Shown here: piece by piece, positions 45,400 through 57,191 of the stretch
How positions within the stretch are numbered: the stretch's first letter is position 1
Layout of the letters: every line of letters begins with the position of its first letter
DNA from: Elymus sibiricus
Lineage: Eukaryota > Streptophyta > Magnoliopsida > Poales > Poaceae
Direction: 5' to 3'
Length of the DNA stretch: 64,000 nucleotides
Assembly (NCBI GenBank): GCA_039707655.1
Contig: CM077664.1
Span: 23,734,781-23,798,780, forward strand
The notes under the pieces: model-generated
The model's input: only the letters and a program-made list of their open reading frames with translations
Databases searched by the model: none
What the model was told of the DNA's origin: nothing
Position numbers and translations under genes: made by a program

Positions 45400-45640
45400 G
45401 GACGGATCTCCGGGCAGCCCTTCGGGAGGCCTCGGGACAGTCCCTCAGATAGTCCCACCGGACGGATCCTCGGACAGCCCTTCGAGAGGCCTCTGGACAG
45501 TCCCTCGGATAGTCCCACCGGACAGATCCTCGGACAGCCCTCCGGGAGGCCTCTTGACAGTCCTTCAGATAGTCCCACCGGACGGATCCTCGGACAGTCC
45601 TCCGGGAGGCCTCACGGACAGCCCTTCGAGCAGGTCACTC
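45400..45640. repeat. 60-bp tandem repeat inside the Copia LTR
   Basis: About four copies run in exact 60-base register, e.g. AGTCCCACCGGACGGATCCT ending near 45470, 45530 and 45590. The period is 20 codons, so frames stay open on both strands (130 and 62 codons) and give Pro/Ser/Asp/Gly-rich repeats. These are repeat artefacts. Confidence 0.9.
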
Positions 45641-45755
45641 GGACAGCCCTTCGGGAGGACCCCCGAAACTCGGACAGTAACTCGGACAGCCCTTCGGGAG
45701 GACCCCCGAAACTCGGACAGTAACTCGGACAGCCCTTCGGGAGGACCCTCGAACA
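45640..45755. repeat. 43-bp tandem repeat next to the 60-bp array
   Basis: CGGACAGCCCTTCGGGAGGA begins at 45640, 45683 and 45726, giving about 2.7 copies. It uses the same CGGACAGCCCTTCG core as the 60-bp unit. Confidence 0.88.
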
Positions 45756-47397
45756 GCCCCTCGGGCAAAAAGATCGAACCTACGACCTCTCTATGGGGTT
45801 GCACACATACGGTGTCATCTATCTGGCAAGGCTTCGCCGTCCAGAACTAGTTCCCACCGGAACCTAGACAACCTTTCGGCTCTACGAAACTATTTCGCGG
45901 GGAGGGAGAGAAGAATGCCAGATCATGCATGGCTTGTGTATGTTGAGAAAGAGTGTGTCTTTAGGCAGCCCCCTCCACCCCTATTTATAGGCCAAGCCCA
46001 AGGGTAGCTTCTCCAAGAAGCTAAGGGGAAAAATACCAAAAGGCCCTCAAGGTAGCTTCTCCAAGAAGACACCCAAAAAGCACTTTCACTATTCACAGAA
46101 ACATTTTTCCACGACCGTTAAAACCGAAAATATTTCTGTGGGTCTTAGAATAATTCCAGTACCCACACAAATGATTTTGGACGCATTCCAAAACAATTCC
46201 GGATTAGTGATTTTCATCTGCGAAAAGCAAACAAAGCGGTTCTGGCAGCTCCGGAACATTTCCGGGTTTTTTCTCCGAAAAATCCCAGAAGTTTCCAGAC
46301 CAATTCTGGCACCCTCCAAGAATTTCCAGGCGTGTGCCGAAACCAATTTGACTTAATGGTATACCCTGAAACAACTTTTCAGTTTTACCGAAACTATTCC
46401 GGTGCTCTCTCTCCGGAACTTTTCCGTTGTCTCCGAAACTTTTCCGGTGACTTTCTCTCAGACTCCCTGTCTAGTATTCAGTAGATAGATGACCCTTAAG
46501 CGTGTGACCCTATAGGTTCGGTGAAGTATAGACATGACCGGAACTCTTTCCGATCAATGACCAACATCGGAGCCGTGGACACCCATATTGACCCCTATAC
46601 CCACACGAATGAATATTCGAGTGAACCTCCAGTTGCCGTGTGCTATTCCTGTTGCTTCGCGATATGTTACAAAACCCGAGGTGAGATTTATCGGCATCCC
46701 CGTGGATCAACACTTGTCCACAAGGCCAGTTACCTCGTTACCGGTTTTGTTCTCTTTTCTCGTTCCCGTATTCCGGCATCCCTGTGATCAAATCACAATG
46801 TGTCTGGCCAGACGATGGTGGATACCGTAACACCAAGAGGGCCCAGAGATATCTCTCTAGCGTCGGAGGAGCAAATCCCAATCTTGAGCTATCAAGTCCC
46901 TTGACATACTTTCCCATGAACCCGTAAGCTGCCATAATAGCCACCCAGTTACGGATGACGTTTAACAAACCCCAAAGTTCATGAAGCAAGCATGAAGAAA
47001 CTCGACACTCTCATGGTCAAAGGAATTATGCAAACATTAACTTTCTCTGTGTTATTAACCATTAACTTGTGACGAATGTATCTCATTGCATAACATCAAT
47101 TCGGGTCGATTCAACACAAGTGTTCTCCTAACATTGTGCCCTCAAAGTTGCCGGCATAGTCATGCCCATGATCAGGAAAACAGAACCATCATGCAACACT
47201 TGAGCTAGTCTTAGAGGCCAGACTAGGAATACTTTTTACCGTTTATTATTCCACACGTGCATATGAGTCTTCCTCCGAGCCTCGTGGTTATTGCAGACTC
47301 GAGAACCATAGAAGTTATAGCATGAAATATAAACTTAATCAGGAACATGAAGATAAATAATAACATTTATTATTGCCTCTAGGGCATATCTCCTACA

Positions 47398-47415
47398 TAC
47401 TCCCACTTGCACTAG
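47398..47415 (-). other. Polypurine tract of the Copia element
   Basis: Minus-strand GTGCAAGTGGGAGTA lies directly before the LTR start TGTAGGAG. Confidence 0.75.
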
Positions 47416-47699
47416 AGTCAATAATCTAGTCAACGCTAATGCACTTTACACCTATGGCATACCGGTGTAAAAATGCTTCGCTTGTGGTATAGCCTGATGT
47501 CCAACGGATCTGACAACTTCAGTTCCGTGTGTATCTTTGCATCTCCTCGCGTTTTCACACTTTCACCAAATTCTTATTTTGTGTGGACTTGGCTTTGTAT
47601 ATATGTGAATCACAAGTCAAACCTTGATTCCTCAGACTGAGCTATGGAGCAACTATCTTCAATAGTGTTCCATTGACCAAAGCCATCTTGGAATCATAC

Positions 47700-50600
47700 T
47701 AAGTTCATGAACGAATTGTACGATTCAACATCTTCTATCTCGCTTTGAAAGTGGCAACATACTTAGCCTTTGTTATAGAAATCACCACAGTAATTTGTTT
47801 GGAACAATTTCCAACTACCGTGCCACCATATTGTGTATTACACAAAACCCTTAATTTAAATCGAAAATCGCATGGAGCATTGATGAAGACTGTATCGATG
47901 TAATTACTTACAACGAGCACTTCATAATCTCTGCTTGCGAGAAAACATGTCATCAGTGCTACTTTAGTACTCAATGACATTTTTCACTATTGTCCCATGA
48001 TCAGTACTTTGATCACTTTGGTATCTATACTCGCAACAGCTTGGGAGTATCGGACGTATCTGGTTGTTTTACATACCATGGAATACATGATTAATCCAAA
48101 CACAAGAGTGTGTGGAATCTCCATAATGTATTTTGCTCATCAGTGTTTTGGGACACCGAGTCTTGTAAAAACCCTTTCCATGTGACTTCGGCAAGAATCA
48201 CTCCTTTGCATTTTAATGCTAAACTATTTTAGCATCTTGTCAATATGTATTTTTGGCTTTAGCCTATTAGGCAATTCTATCTCGTAGATAAATATGCCTA
48301 ATATCAAGACTATTCAGCCCAAGAACTTCATTGAAAACTATTTTCAATGAAGTCCTAATTCATGTCAAGAAATTTATATTATTTCCAATCAACAATGTGT
48401 CAAGCACACAAGGTTTTTAGAAATATTATTATGCTCCCACTTACTTTCTTGAAACCACAAGAATCTTTGTTATCCATTGATGAAATCAAACTCTTTTGAC
48501 TATTTCATCAAAATGAAGATTCCAACTCCATTTTGCTCTCTTCTGTCCATTGCTGGAACTCTGAAGTTTGCATACTTACTAGCATCCTCTGGATTGACAA
48601 AATACTTCGGACTGTATCACATGCAAGTCCTAGGTTGCATTTCCATCACATGGAAATCCTTTTGGTATCCATGTATCATATCTCAAGATTGAAATATGTA
48701 TTAATTGCTAGTTTAACCCGATCTGACTTTAAGCATCGCTATGGTGAGACAACCTCATCGTAGTCAACTCCTTGAACTTGTTATTGCAACAAGTCGAGCT
48801 TTATGGATAAAACATTTTATCCACATCAGTTTATAGTTCCATTAATGTTCGTTAGACTCTAAGTCTTTCGAAGGGTTTATCAAGATATAATCTTGAATCA
48901 TTTATGGAAACTATCTCAGATTATATTGGCATTTAGCCAATTCCGGAGTCAGAGCCCATCAACGCTTCCTTGTGTATCGTAGGTATACTGTTGTCTAACA
49001 ACAATATCTCGCTTGCGCACCTGAGAGGTTTGCACGAGTTTTGCCTACATGGTTAAGTTGCAAGTTCGACCGAAGTCCATACATCTCATGTAGAGGCTTC
49101 CATATCAGTCGCAGTAGGAAACTCTGGAATCACTTCCAAGGTTCCTTTCCTTTGATCTGATGACGAATATACTGTTATCTCGTCGAGTTGCACTGTTCTC
49201 CCACTCACCTTTTTGCAAGAACCATTCTCTTTAAAAGCATACCGTTCTCGGTGGCAAACCTTTTGCCTCGGTATAGTGGTGGAGGAATTCCCAATTACTT
49301 GGGATAACCTACAAAGTAGTACTTGTCTGATTTGGAATAGGATTGTAAATATTTTACACAAGCCCCATATTCCAAATGTTAAGAAAAGACAAAGCATGGT
49401 TGGGTGTACCATACCATGGCGTCATTTCAACAGACCTGATGGTGCTCTTTTCAGTGTAAAAGCCGTAGTCTCTAAAGCATTACTTTAAAAGGGATAATGG
49501 CAAATTGATTTATGTCATCTTTGATCTTACCATGTCATAAATGGTTTGAATACATCTTCACAGACATTCCACTCACAGTGGTGTTCCGGGAGGTGTAAGT
49601 TATGAAACTCCTTTCACAACTCATCAGACATTCGCTAAACTTGTAACTCAAAAATTACTTTCGGCAATCTAGTTTGCAGAAACATATTTTTCTTGTTACA
49701 ATAATTTCTACTTCATATTGAAAACCTCATGAATGATTTCAAAAGATCCAGACTTACGTCTCATCAAGTAAATATCCATATATCTGCTTGAGTCATTTCT
49801 GAAGATAGATAAATCCACTGCTAGCAACAACATTTATCGGACTACATACATCAAAATGTACGATCACCAATAAGTTCGTTGCTTGTTCCTTATGGCCTGT
49901 GAACGGTATTTCAGTCACTTCACTTTTCGGAGGAAAGTTGCAAGTGTCAGATGATTTTTAATCAAACGACTTCAAAATCCATCATTTTGGAATTTCTCCA
50001 TGCGGGTTTCTCCAATGTGACCAAATGCAGTGCCACACATGTGTGGTATTCTCTTAGTCTTGCGACATTTAGCGTCAGTGTTATGGATGTATCATATTAC
50101 CATCAATATTCATAACATACATCCCATCCACGATGGAAGCATGGCCCTTATGTTATTCATGACACTGAACAACAATTGTTCTTTTATGAACAACCCTTTT
50201 GCAACAAACATTATGCAATGGGCTAGAGTGTGTAAAACTCTAAAATGAATTATGAAAGTAAATACAGAGGTATTGTATTATTATCAATATTCATAACATA
50301 CATCTCATTCATAATGAAAGTATGGCCCTTAAGTTATTCATAACATCGAACATCAAAAGTTCTCTTATGAACAACCTTCTTGCAAGATACCTTATGCAAT
50401 GGGCTAGAGTGTCTAAAACTCTAAAATGAATTATGAAAATAAATACATAGGTAATACACCGATGGAATGTATAGTAACATTTACTATGTTCCCAGCGCGT
50501 ATCTGAACCTCACTCTGGCCAGTCTTTTAGGCCGTAGTAGTTCTTGCATCGAATTGCAACAGAATGCAATCGAGCGGGTATCTCTGTGATCAACTCACAA

Positions 50601-50935
50601 TACCCAAGAATCAATGATTAACATGTTTAGTCATAATTCCCAAGAACTATTTCTTTTGACCAGCCTTCCATACATCAATAACTTGTATGACATTCATACA
50701 TGAGCTGGATATTCCAGTCTTCTCTCTTTTTGCCTTTATACTTCTAACAGTTTGACTTTCAGTATTTTTCCTACTCTCAGAAGAAGCACCCAACTTAAGA
50801 GTGGAGTTAGCCCCGGACTTCCTAGGTGTGTAAGTCATACTAACACCCTTCGGACATTTCCTTTCTCTAAAGTTGTTGTTTTATTCACCATCATCATATG
50901 ACAGGCGTTCTACTGGATCCCTCTGTTATTAGTCA
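47700..50935 (-). pseudogene. pol: Decayed Copia pol (integrase, RT, RNase H)
   Basis: From high to low coordinates the minus strand gives: a prepeptide near 50640-50480 (LKDWPE); a pre-integrase/integrase region around 50050-49600 (THVWHCIW, PFTGHKEQATNLL, VHFDVCSP, FQYEVEIIVTRKI); an RT region around 49100-48250; then EYRYQSDQSTDHGTIVKNV near 48000 and the RNase H piece TQYGGTVVGNCSKQIT with TKAKYVA near 47740-47830, both hallmark Copia text. Many stops and frameshifts show that nothing functional remains. A 181-bp tandem duplication (50095-50456) adds another frame break. Confidence 0.82.
50095..50456. repeat. 181-bp tandem duplication within pol
   Basis: TCAATATTCATAACATACAT occurs at 50103 and 50284, and GGCTAGAGTGT(G/C)TAAAACTC at 50221 and 50402, both 181 bases apart. 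The copies differ by scattered substitutions, so the duplication is not recent. Confidence 0.88.
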
Positions 50936-50949
50936 CACTACAGGAATCA

Positions 50950-51485
50950 GGCACTTTGCCGTCTGCCATGGCAGACGGCAAAGGAATGTCTGGCGGACGG
51001 CAAAGCCCTTTGCCGTCAGCCAGCAGACGGCCCCACGTCCGGCTGAATGAACTACGGCAGAGGGCTGCTTTGCCGTCTGCTTAAATAAAGCGGACGGCAA
51101 AGAAGTTTGCCGTCAGCCATACTAAGCAAGCAGACGGCAAATCCCTTGGACGGCAGAGGGATAGGGTTAGGCCCGTTAGGTGGCTAACGGCGTACTTTGC
51201 CGTCTACCAGCAGACGGCAAAGGCGCAAAGTTCTTTGCCGTCTGCCAGCTGACGTCAGCTGACGTCAGGCGTCAGCTGGGGCCAATGCATGCCCTTTGTC
51301 GTCTGCCAGCAGACTGCAAAGCACACCAGCCTTTGCCGTCTGCTGGCAGACGGCAAAGTGCCCAAATAGGCCACCCTAGGTGCCCCCCAGGTTGCACAGG
51401 TAGCTGCCACGTGGCAGCTTTGCCGTCCGCTGACAGACAGCAAAGCTCTTTGCCCTCTGCTGGCAGATGGCAAAGTGCCTGTATT
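50950..51485. repeat. Left subterminal repeat zone of CACTA
   Basis: More than a dozen direct and inverted TTTGCCGTCTGC-like motifs occur here. The first two form a perfect 30-bp palindrome at 50954-50983. The 110- and 87-codon ORFs here are products of the repeats. Confidence 0.9.
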
Positions 51486-51950
51486 GCCCCTGTTAATTCT
51501 GTTTTTTCTTAAATTCAATCAATTTCACAGATATATATATATATTCATTTGAAAATACTTTCAACAAGCATACATATCCCTGCCATATGGATATGATCAT
51601 CCAACACATATATATACCAAATCAAAAGTCCATATCCAACATATATATAGCCAACATATCCAACAATTGAGCAAAAAGTCCATATACAATGGTTTCATCC
51701 ATACATACATATATAGGTAGCAAGTTTCACATTGTTCATCCTACAAAATCAAAACAGAAAGGAAGGACAAGGAGAAGAGTAGACTCCATCAACGCAAGCT
51801 TCCGTGATCTGAAGCAAATCTGCAAAATGGGAAAGAAGAAAGTTAGAAGAAGAAGACTAGAAGAAGAAGAAGAAGAAGAAGAAGAAGAAGACTAGAAGAA
51901 GAAGAATTTTTCTTCTCTTTCTTTTTCTCCTCTTCTTTTTCTTCTTCTTA
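51486..51950. other. AT-rich stretch with (AAG)n in CACTA
   Basis: TATATATA runs near 51530 and 51610 are followed by an AGAAGA-type microsatellite (51840-51905). No gene is seen. Confidence 0.7.
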
Positions 51951-53165
51951 TTGCTTAGTTGTGTCATTTTAGAGCTAACCTAGGTAAATAGGTCATTTTG
52001 GAGCTAAGTAAGGTTATTATGTCATTTTCGAGGAAAATAAGCTAAGTATATGACATTTTGGAGGTAACCAAGGTTATTATGCCATTTTTGACCTAAGTAT
52101 GCTAAGTATGTCATAAATGAACTAAATAAGCTAAGTATAGGTCATTATTGAGCTAACCTTGGTAATTATGCCATTTTTGAGCTAACTAAGCATATTAAGT
52201 CATTTTGGAGGAAAAAAAAGCTAAGTGTAGGTCATTTTAGAGCTAACCTAGGTAAATAGGTCATTTTGGAGCTAAACCAAGGTTATTATGCCATTTTTTA
52301 CCTAAGTAGCTAATTATGTCATAAATGAACTAGCTAAGCTAAGTATAGGTCATTATTGAGCTATCTTAGGTAGTTATGCCATTTTTTAGCTAACTAAGCA
52401 TATTAAGTCATTTTGGAGGAAAAAATGCTAAGTATAGGTCATTTTGGAGCTAAGTAAGGTTATTATGTCATTTTCGAGGAAAATAAGCTAAGTATATGAC
52501 ATTTTGGAGCTAAACCAAGGTTATTATGCCATTTTTTACCTAAGTAAGCTAATTATGTCATAAATGAACTAGCTAAGCTAAGTATAGGTCATTTGAGAGC
52601 TAACCTAGGTAAAATAGGTCATTTTGGAGCTAAGTAAGGTTATTATGTCATTTTTGAGAAAAATAAGCTAAGTATATGACATTTTGGAGCTAAACCAAGG
52701 TTATTATGCCATTTTTGACCTAAGTAAGCTAATTATGTCATAAATGAACTAGCTAAGCTAAGTATAGGTCATTTTTGAGCTAGCCTAGGTAGTTATGCCA
52801 TTTTTGAGCTAACTAAGCATATTAAGTCATTTTGGAGGAAAAAATGCTAAGTGTAGGTCATTTTAGAGCTATCCTAGGTAAAATAGGTCATTTTGGAGCT
52901 AAGTAAGGTTATTATGTCATTTTCGAGGAAAATAAGCTAAGTATATGACATTTTGGAGCTAAACCAAGGTTATTATGCCATTTTTGACCTAAGTAAGCTA
53001 ATTATGTCATAAATGAACTAATTAAGCTAAGTATAGGTCATTATTGAGCTAGCGTAGGTAAAATAGGTCATTTTGGAGCTAAGTAAGGCTATTATGTCAT
53101 TTTCGAGGAAAATAAGCTAACTATATGACATTTTGGAGCTAAATAGGTCATTTCTTAAGCTAAGT
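51951..53165. repeat. Higher-order minisatellite in CACTA
   Basis: Sub-units of about 30 bp built on GGTCATTTTGGAGCTAA and GTCATAAATGAACTAG are arranged in larger units. AGTAAGGTTATTATGTCATT recurs near 52015, 52450, 52630, 52900 and, as a variant with AAGGCT, 53085, with spacings of about 180-270 bp within the array. It lies just downstream of the second gene's stop codon. Confidence 0.85.
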
Positions 53166-53206
53166 ATGCATTTGTTAAGCAAAACACTAGGGAAAACGTA
53201 CCGTCA

Positions 53207-54900
53207 TCAAGGAGGTGAAGGACCGGTCGCGCCAGCAGCAGACGCAGAAGGATCGGTCGATGCTTGTCGGGAGTTACGCTGCACCAAAGATCATTTGCAA
53301 TGTCTCGCTAGCATGATGCAACTCAAATGTGAAGACTAGTAACTAATGACCATTCAAATGAAACTCACCGTGCCCGCCGGAGCAATGACTGGCATCGGCG
53401 GAGGGGTCTGACTGTTGCTCTGGCACATGGTCTGCACATTTGGTTTTCACGAGTCAGTCATATTAGTTAGTAATGAAACGAACATTACATGCATGATTTG
53501 GCTAATATGCAGAAGAAACTTACCACGAAGAGCTCGTATAAGGCCCGGTGAGACGCGTCGTTCCAGTTCCTCTCCTCCTCCAACAGCGTAGCAGTCCTCT
53601 CCTCCAACTCCCTCTCCCTCTCCGCCGCCTGCCTCTTTGCCTCCGCCAGAAGCTCCTGGGTCTTCGCTCTCTCTTTCTCAAGAGCAGCCTGCAACACCAC
53701 TCCTCGTTAGCATTGTAATCATCGACGGCCGCACACACAATGTAATGGAGGAAAGGTATCTGAGTCCGTATAACTAACCTCGATTTGGAGCTCCATTGGC
53801 CGTGGACGAGGCCTTATCTCAGGATCGGAGCTCGTCTGGCGCTTCTTGATCTCCGGGAGAGTGCTAGGACAACGTATCAGTCCATCCCCAATGGCTATCG
53901 AGCCATGGGGCCTCCCGCCACCAGATATCATCACCAGCTCTGGATCAAGAGGTTGCCGGCTCGGGTTAAAGTCCTCCCCTTTCCTTGCCTTCCCCTCGTC
54001 TCTGTATCTCATGAGCTTGTTGTGGGAGGAGATGTTGGTGAAGCTCTCTGGATGATCAAGGTCAGACTCAGAGAATGGCTTGGCCTTCTTGTACTTTGTA
54101 GTATGGGCCATGGCATAGAGGTCGAACACCTCTGGCACCTCTGTCTTGTTGTGTCGCGCCTAAAAGAGAGGAACAAAGTATTAGTTAAGGGCTCAAGCTA
54201 GCATGAAGAATGGAATTGCATGAATCACGAAGCAAACCACATACCCAGTTATTCCCGTACTCATATAGGTTGGCGCTCCCTTGATGGTGTGGCACACCAA
54301 CCATTTTGGCACGCCGCTCCTTGGCATTGTTGTGGACGGCTAGCCATTGGGGAGAGCACCACTCATCCACCAACGCCTCCCAACAGTCCATCCTATCCGC
54401 ACACCATCTCGGGGGCACCTAAGTTAGTCAAGAGAAATTTCAGCGCTACGCCTACGAATCAAATCAAGGAAACTAAGTACAAGGCCTTAAGAATAGGTAT
54501 TTACCTTCATGTACTTCTCCTTACTCAGAAACTTGCCGCGGCACTTCGTCTTGGACCTCTTAATACCAGTCGAGGCGTAGTAGTCTCGAACAGCATGCAC
54601 CCGAGCCTCGTGCCGTAAGTTCTGAAGTAGGCGCTTGCACTCGGCTTCGATAACCATAGCCGCGGCCTTCTCCTCTCCCTCAAGACACCTGTAGAAGGTC
54701 TGCAATCAAACAAGACAACACTGATTAGTACAATAACTCGGTACTATTGATTTTTAATTTTGTAAAGGAGAAATTACCCAAAACGTCTGGATCACCATCT
54801 CGGCCCTCGTGCGGCACAAGACACCGTCGATCCTCTCCTGTGGCGGGGCCGGGGCAGCCAAGTACAGCTCTCAGCTCAGTCCGAGCTGTCGAACCTGACC
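53207..54900 (-). CDS. CACTA second gene, Ptta/En/Spm plant transposase family (TNP1/ORF2-like), multi-exon
   Basis: Minus-strand exons with GT..AG borders are readable: about 54900-54778 (PNFVLGVLCRQNFPGWVTLP, ERIDGVLCRTRAEMVIQTFW); 54699-54505 (KRLLQNLRHEARVHAVRDYY); 54418-54245 (DCWEALVDEWCSPQW, KMVGVPHHQGSANLYEYGN); 54159-53779 (NKTEVPEVFDLYAMAHTTKY, SHNKLMRY, PHGSIAIGDGLI, IRPRPRPMELQIEV); 53688-53524 (coiled-coil-like KERAKTQELLAEAKRQAAER); 53431-53369 and 53278-53207 (Pro/Ala-rich end, TGA). Motifs DCWEALVDKW-like, GVPHHQG and IGDG are typical of this family (Transposase_24), which acts with TNP2 on CACTA ends. Exons look largely intact, but the N-terminus is lost: a stop lies near 54878 and the frame joins the TNP2 remnant. 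Confidence 0.8.
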
Positions 54901-55787
54901 CTCACCGGGCAACGTGACCCACCCCGGGAAGTTCTGCCGGCAAAGCACACCAAGGACGAAGTTGGGCTTGCGGATACCAGGGCCGTCTCTTCGACCATGA
55001 AAAGACGTTGAAGTCTTGGTATGATTGGCATATACCGAAGAACATTAACTGGGATTTTTGTCTGACTCTTCTCACCCATACCGTTGTCTACCACAACATA
55101 CCTGGAAGACTTGCGAATGGGACAATAGTTCAAGTCCGCATACTCAAGCCTAAATAAGGCACATCCATTCTCACAGGCATATATCTTCTCATAGGGCATC
55201 TTAAGTACACGGAGGATTTTGTCCGACTGGTACAGGTTTGCAGGCATTACATGGCCTTTGGGTAGAAAGCGTCCAAATAGTGTCATCATCGCGTCGTAGC
55301 ATTCTCTGCCCAAGTTGAATTGAGCCTTCAGAGCCATTACTTGTGCGATGGCATCCAGCTGACAAAGCTCAGTGTGCTCGTGGAGAGGACGTTTTGAAGA
55401 CTCCAACATATCATTGAAAGCCTTTGCAGATTCCTCCATCTCATCGTCCGAATCCCAAGCATCATCAAAGTCTTCCACCATGTCTTCGATCCCGGTACCA
55501 TGCTCGTCGGTGCGACGACGGCCCACCTCAGCTCTGGCATGTTGGGCAGACTCACCATGAAATGTCCAGACCGTATAAGCAGGTGTAAAACCCCACTTCT
55601 GCAGGTGTTTACTCATTTCAAGCTCTGTCCTCTTATGATAGTTGTCGCACCGGACACAGGGGCACCAGGTTTTTCTCTGGCCATTTGCAAATGCGGCTCT
55701 CACAAACCCTTTGGTTTTTGTTAACCATTCATTGGTCATGTCTTTCTGACTAGTGTGACCGGTGTACATCCACGCATGATCACTCAT
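54876..55787 (-). pseudogene. Truncated TNP2-type CACTA transposase
   Basis: Starts at ATG 55787 (MSDHAWMYTGHTSQKDM). Residues 1-80 carry the transposase-associated domain (WLTKTKGFVRAAFANGQ, WCPCVRCDNYHKR, HLQKWGFTPAYTVWTFHGES). An acidic linker follows, then the start of the TNP2 domain (LDAIAQVMALKAQFNLGREC, LPKGHVMPANLYQSDKILRV, YEKIYACENGCALFR, VLRYMPIIPRLQRLF). At about residue 267 family similarity stops abruptly. The last 36 residues read through, in a different frame, the first exon of the neighbouring gene. The whole DDE catalytic core, several hundred residues in intact relatives, is missing. An internal deletion fused the two genes and left the element non-autonomous. Confidence 0.88.
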
Positions 55788-55921
55788 CTAGCCTAGCTAC
55801 TGGACACACAAGAAATATATACATAATTCAGCAAACCATATTCATCAGTTAATGGAGTTTGTCAGTTTTATTACGTCCATGCAACCTAGACGCTAATAGG
55901 TAAAGATAGGTCCTAATCCCA

Positions 55922-56137
55922 CCCGAGTATGTGTAGATTGGGTTCGTTTTCCCATGCTCTGCTCCGGATCCGACGCAAAATTTCGGCAGCACCTCCCCGC
56001 TGTTCTCCTGATACACGCCTCGGCAATAAGCAGAGAGGATGTGTACCTGGAGAACAACAGGGAGGCACTGACGAAATTCTGCATCGGATCCGGAGCAGAG
56101 CATATGGGAAAACGAACCCAATCTACACATACTCGGG
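55922..56137. repeat. Long hairpin (inverted repeat, arms about 96 bp) upstream of the transposase
   Basis: Left arm 55922-56018 includes CCCATGCTCTGCTCCGGATC; right arm 56041-56137 includes GATCCGGAGCAGAGCATATG and ends ATCTACACATACTCGGG, the complement of the left start CCCGAGTATGTGTAGAT. The loop is about 22 bases. The arms differ at roughly one position in eight. Confidence 0.88.
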
Positions 56138-56522
56138 CTGTCCATGGATAACGTTGGACAATTCGAAAGAATCACGGTTATAAATATGCAAATGCATGCA
56201 TATTTATAGATGTAACCCTTTCAAACGGGAGATGCATAGTGGTCACGCATACTGATGATTGAAGATACCTATAGCTAGCAAGTTTCATCGGCACGAAGAC
56301 CGGAACAGAGCAAATGAAGGGGGGAGGAGGAGATGTCATTTGTGCTCACCCACGAACGCAGGGGCGGAGCTCGTCGAACGCACGGGGAGGTCATCGAACA
56401 CCAAACCCTCGCAGCGACGAAACAACTGCACATTTAAATCCACCCGATCAACACAAATATATATGATGTTTTTCATAAAAAAATCAGAAAATATATGACC
56501 TAACTCATAATTCACAAATATA
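56138..56522. other. CACTA 5' region between hairpin and minisatellite
   Basis: No gene is seen. If the transposase was transcribed from here on the minus strand, this would be promoter or leader; I see no clear TATA box to anchor a start. Confidence 0.4.
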
Positions 56523-56775
56523 TGACGGGGTGTCGGTTCGGGGTGTCGGGTCGGGGTATCGGGGTGTCGTGGTGTCGGAGTGTCGGGTCGGGGTGTCGGG
56601 GTGTCGGGGTGTCGTGTCTTGGTGTCGGGGTGTCGGGGTGTCAGGGTGTCGTGTCGGGGTGTCGAGCTGTCGTGTCGGGCTGTCGGAGTGTCGGGGTGTC
56701 GGGGTGTCGGGGTGTCGTGTCGGGGTGTCGTGCTGTCGGGTCGGGGTGTCGGGGTGTCGTGGTGTCGGGGTCTTT
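56523..56775. repeat. GGTGTCGGG minisatellite (about 9 bp)
   Basis: Roughly 25 copies of GTGTCGGGG with variants (GTGTCGTG, GTCGGGTCG) are present. All three plus frames stay open, producing a false long ORF. Confidence 0.9.
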
Positions 56776-57160
56776 TTTTTGTCTTTTTCCTTTTCTTCTT
56801 CTTCCTCTTCTTCCTTTTCTTCCTTTTCTTCTTCTTCTTCTTCTTCTTCTTCTTCTTCTTCTTCTTCTTCTTCCTTTCCTTTTTCCTCTTCTTCTTCTCC
56901 TCCTCTCCTCTTTTCTTCTTCTTCTTCTTCTTCTTCTTCTTCTTCTTCTTCTTCTTCTTCTTCTTCTTCTTCTTCTTCTTCTTCTTCTTCTTCTTCTTCT
57001 TCTTCTTCTTCTTTTTTCTTCTCCTCCTCCTCTTCTTCTTCTTCTTCCTTTCCTTTTTCCTCTTCTTCTTCTCCTCCTCTCCTCTGTTTTTCTTCTTCTT
57101 CTTCTTCTTGTTTCTTCTCCTCCTCCTCCTCCTCTTCTTCTTCTTCTTCTTCTTCTTCTT

Positions 57161-57191
<31 letters not shown>

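Larger units (their letters stand above)
45193..47397 (-). repeat. 3' LTR of the Copia element
   Basis: It is 2205 bp long. On the minus strand it starts TGTAGGAGATATGCCCTAGA, a form typical of the large Triticeae Copia LTRs, and ends CTGCGTTCCCATACA. It includes a TATAAATAGG promoter-like box (plus-strand complement near 45980-45990) upstream of the minisatellite. Short ORFs on both strands (46089-46989) are not conserved genes. Confidence 0.87.

Noticed and set aside
45331..45850. Overlapping ORFs of 130 and 157 codons in the Copia LTR
   Set aside because: They arise from the 60-bp array whose length is a multiple of three; the opposite strand is open too.
51180..51518. ORFs of 110 and 87 codons in the CACTA left end
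   Set aside because: They are translations of TTTGCCGTCTGC motifs on both strands; similar ORFs occur at the right end.
51951..53165. Possible CRISPR-like array
   Set aside because: Repeats are of variable length without unique spacers, lie in a plant CACTA transposon and grade into each other as minisatellites do.
53207..54900. Host gene with introns
   Set aside because: The exon text matches the Ptta/En/Spm CACTA second gene and lies inside CACTA ends with a TSD.
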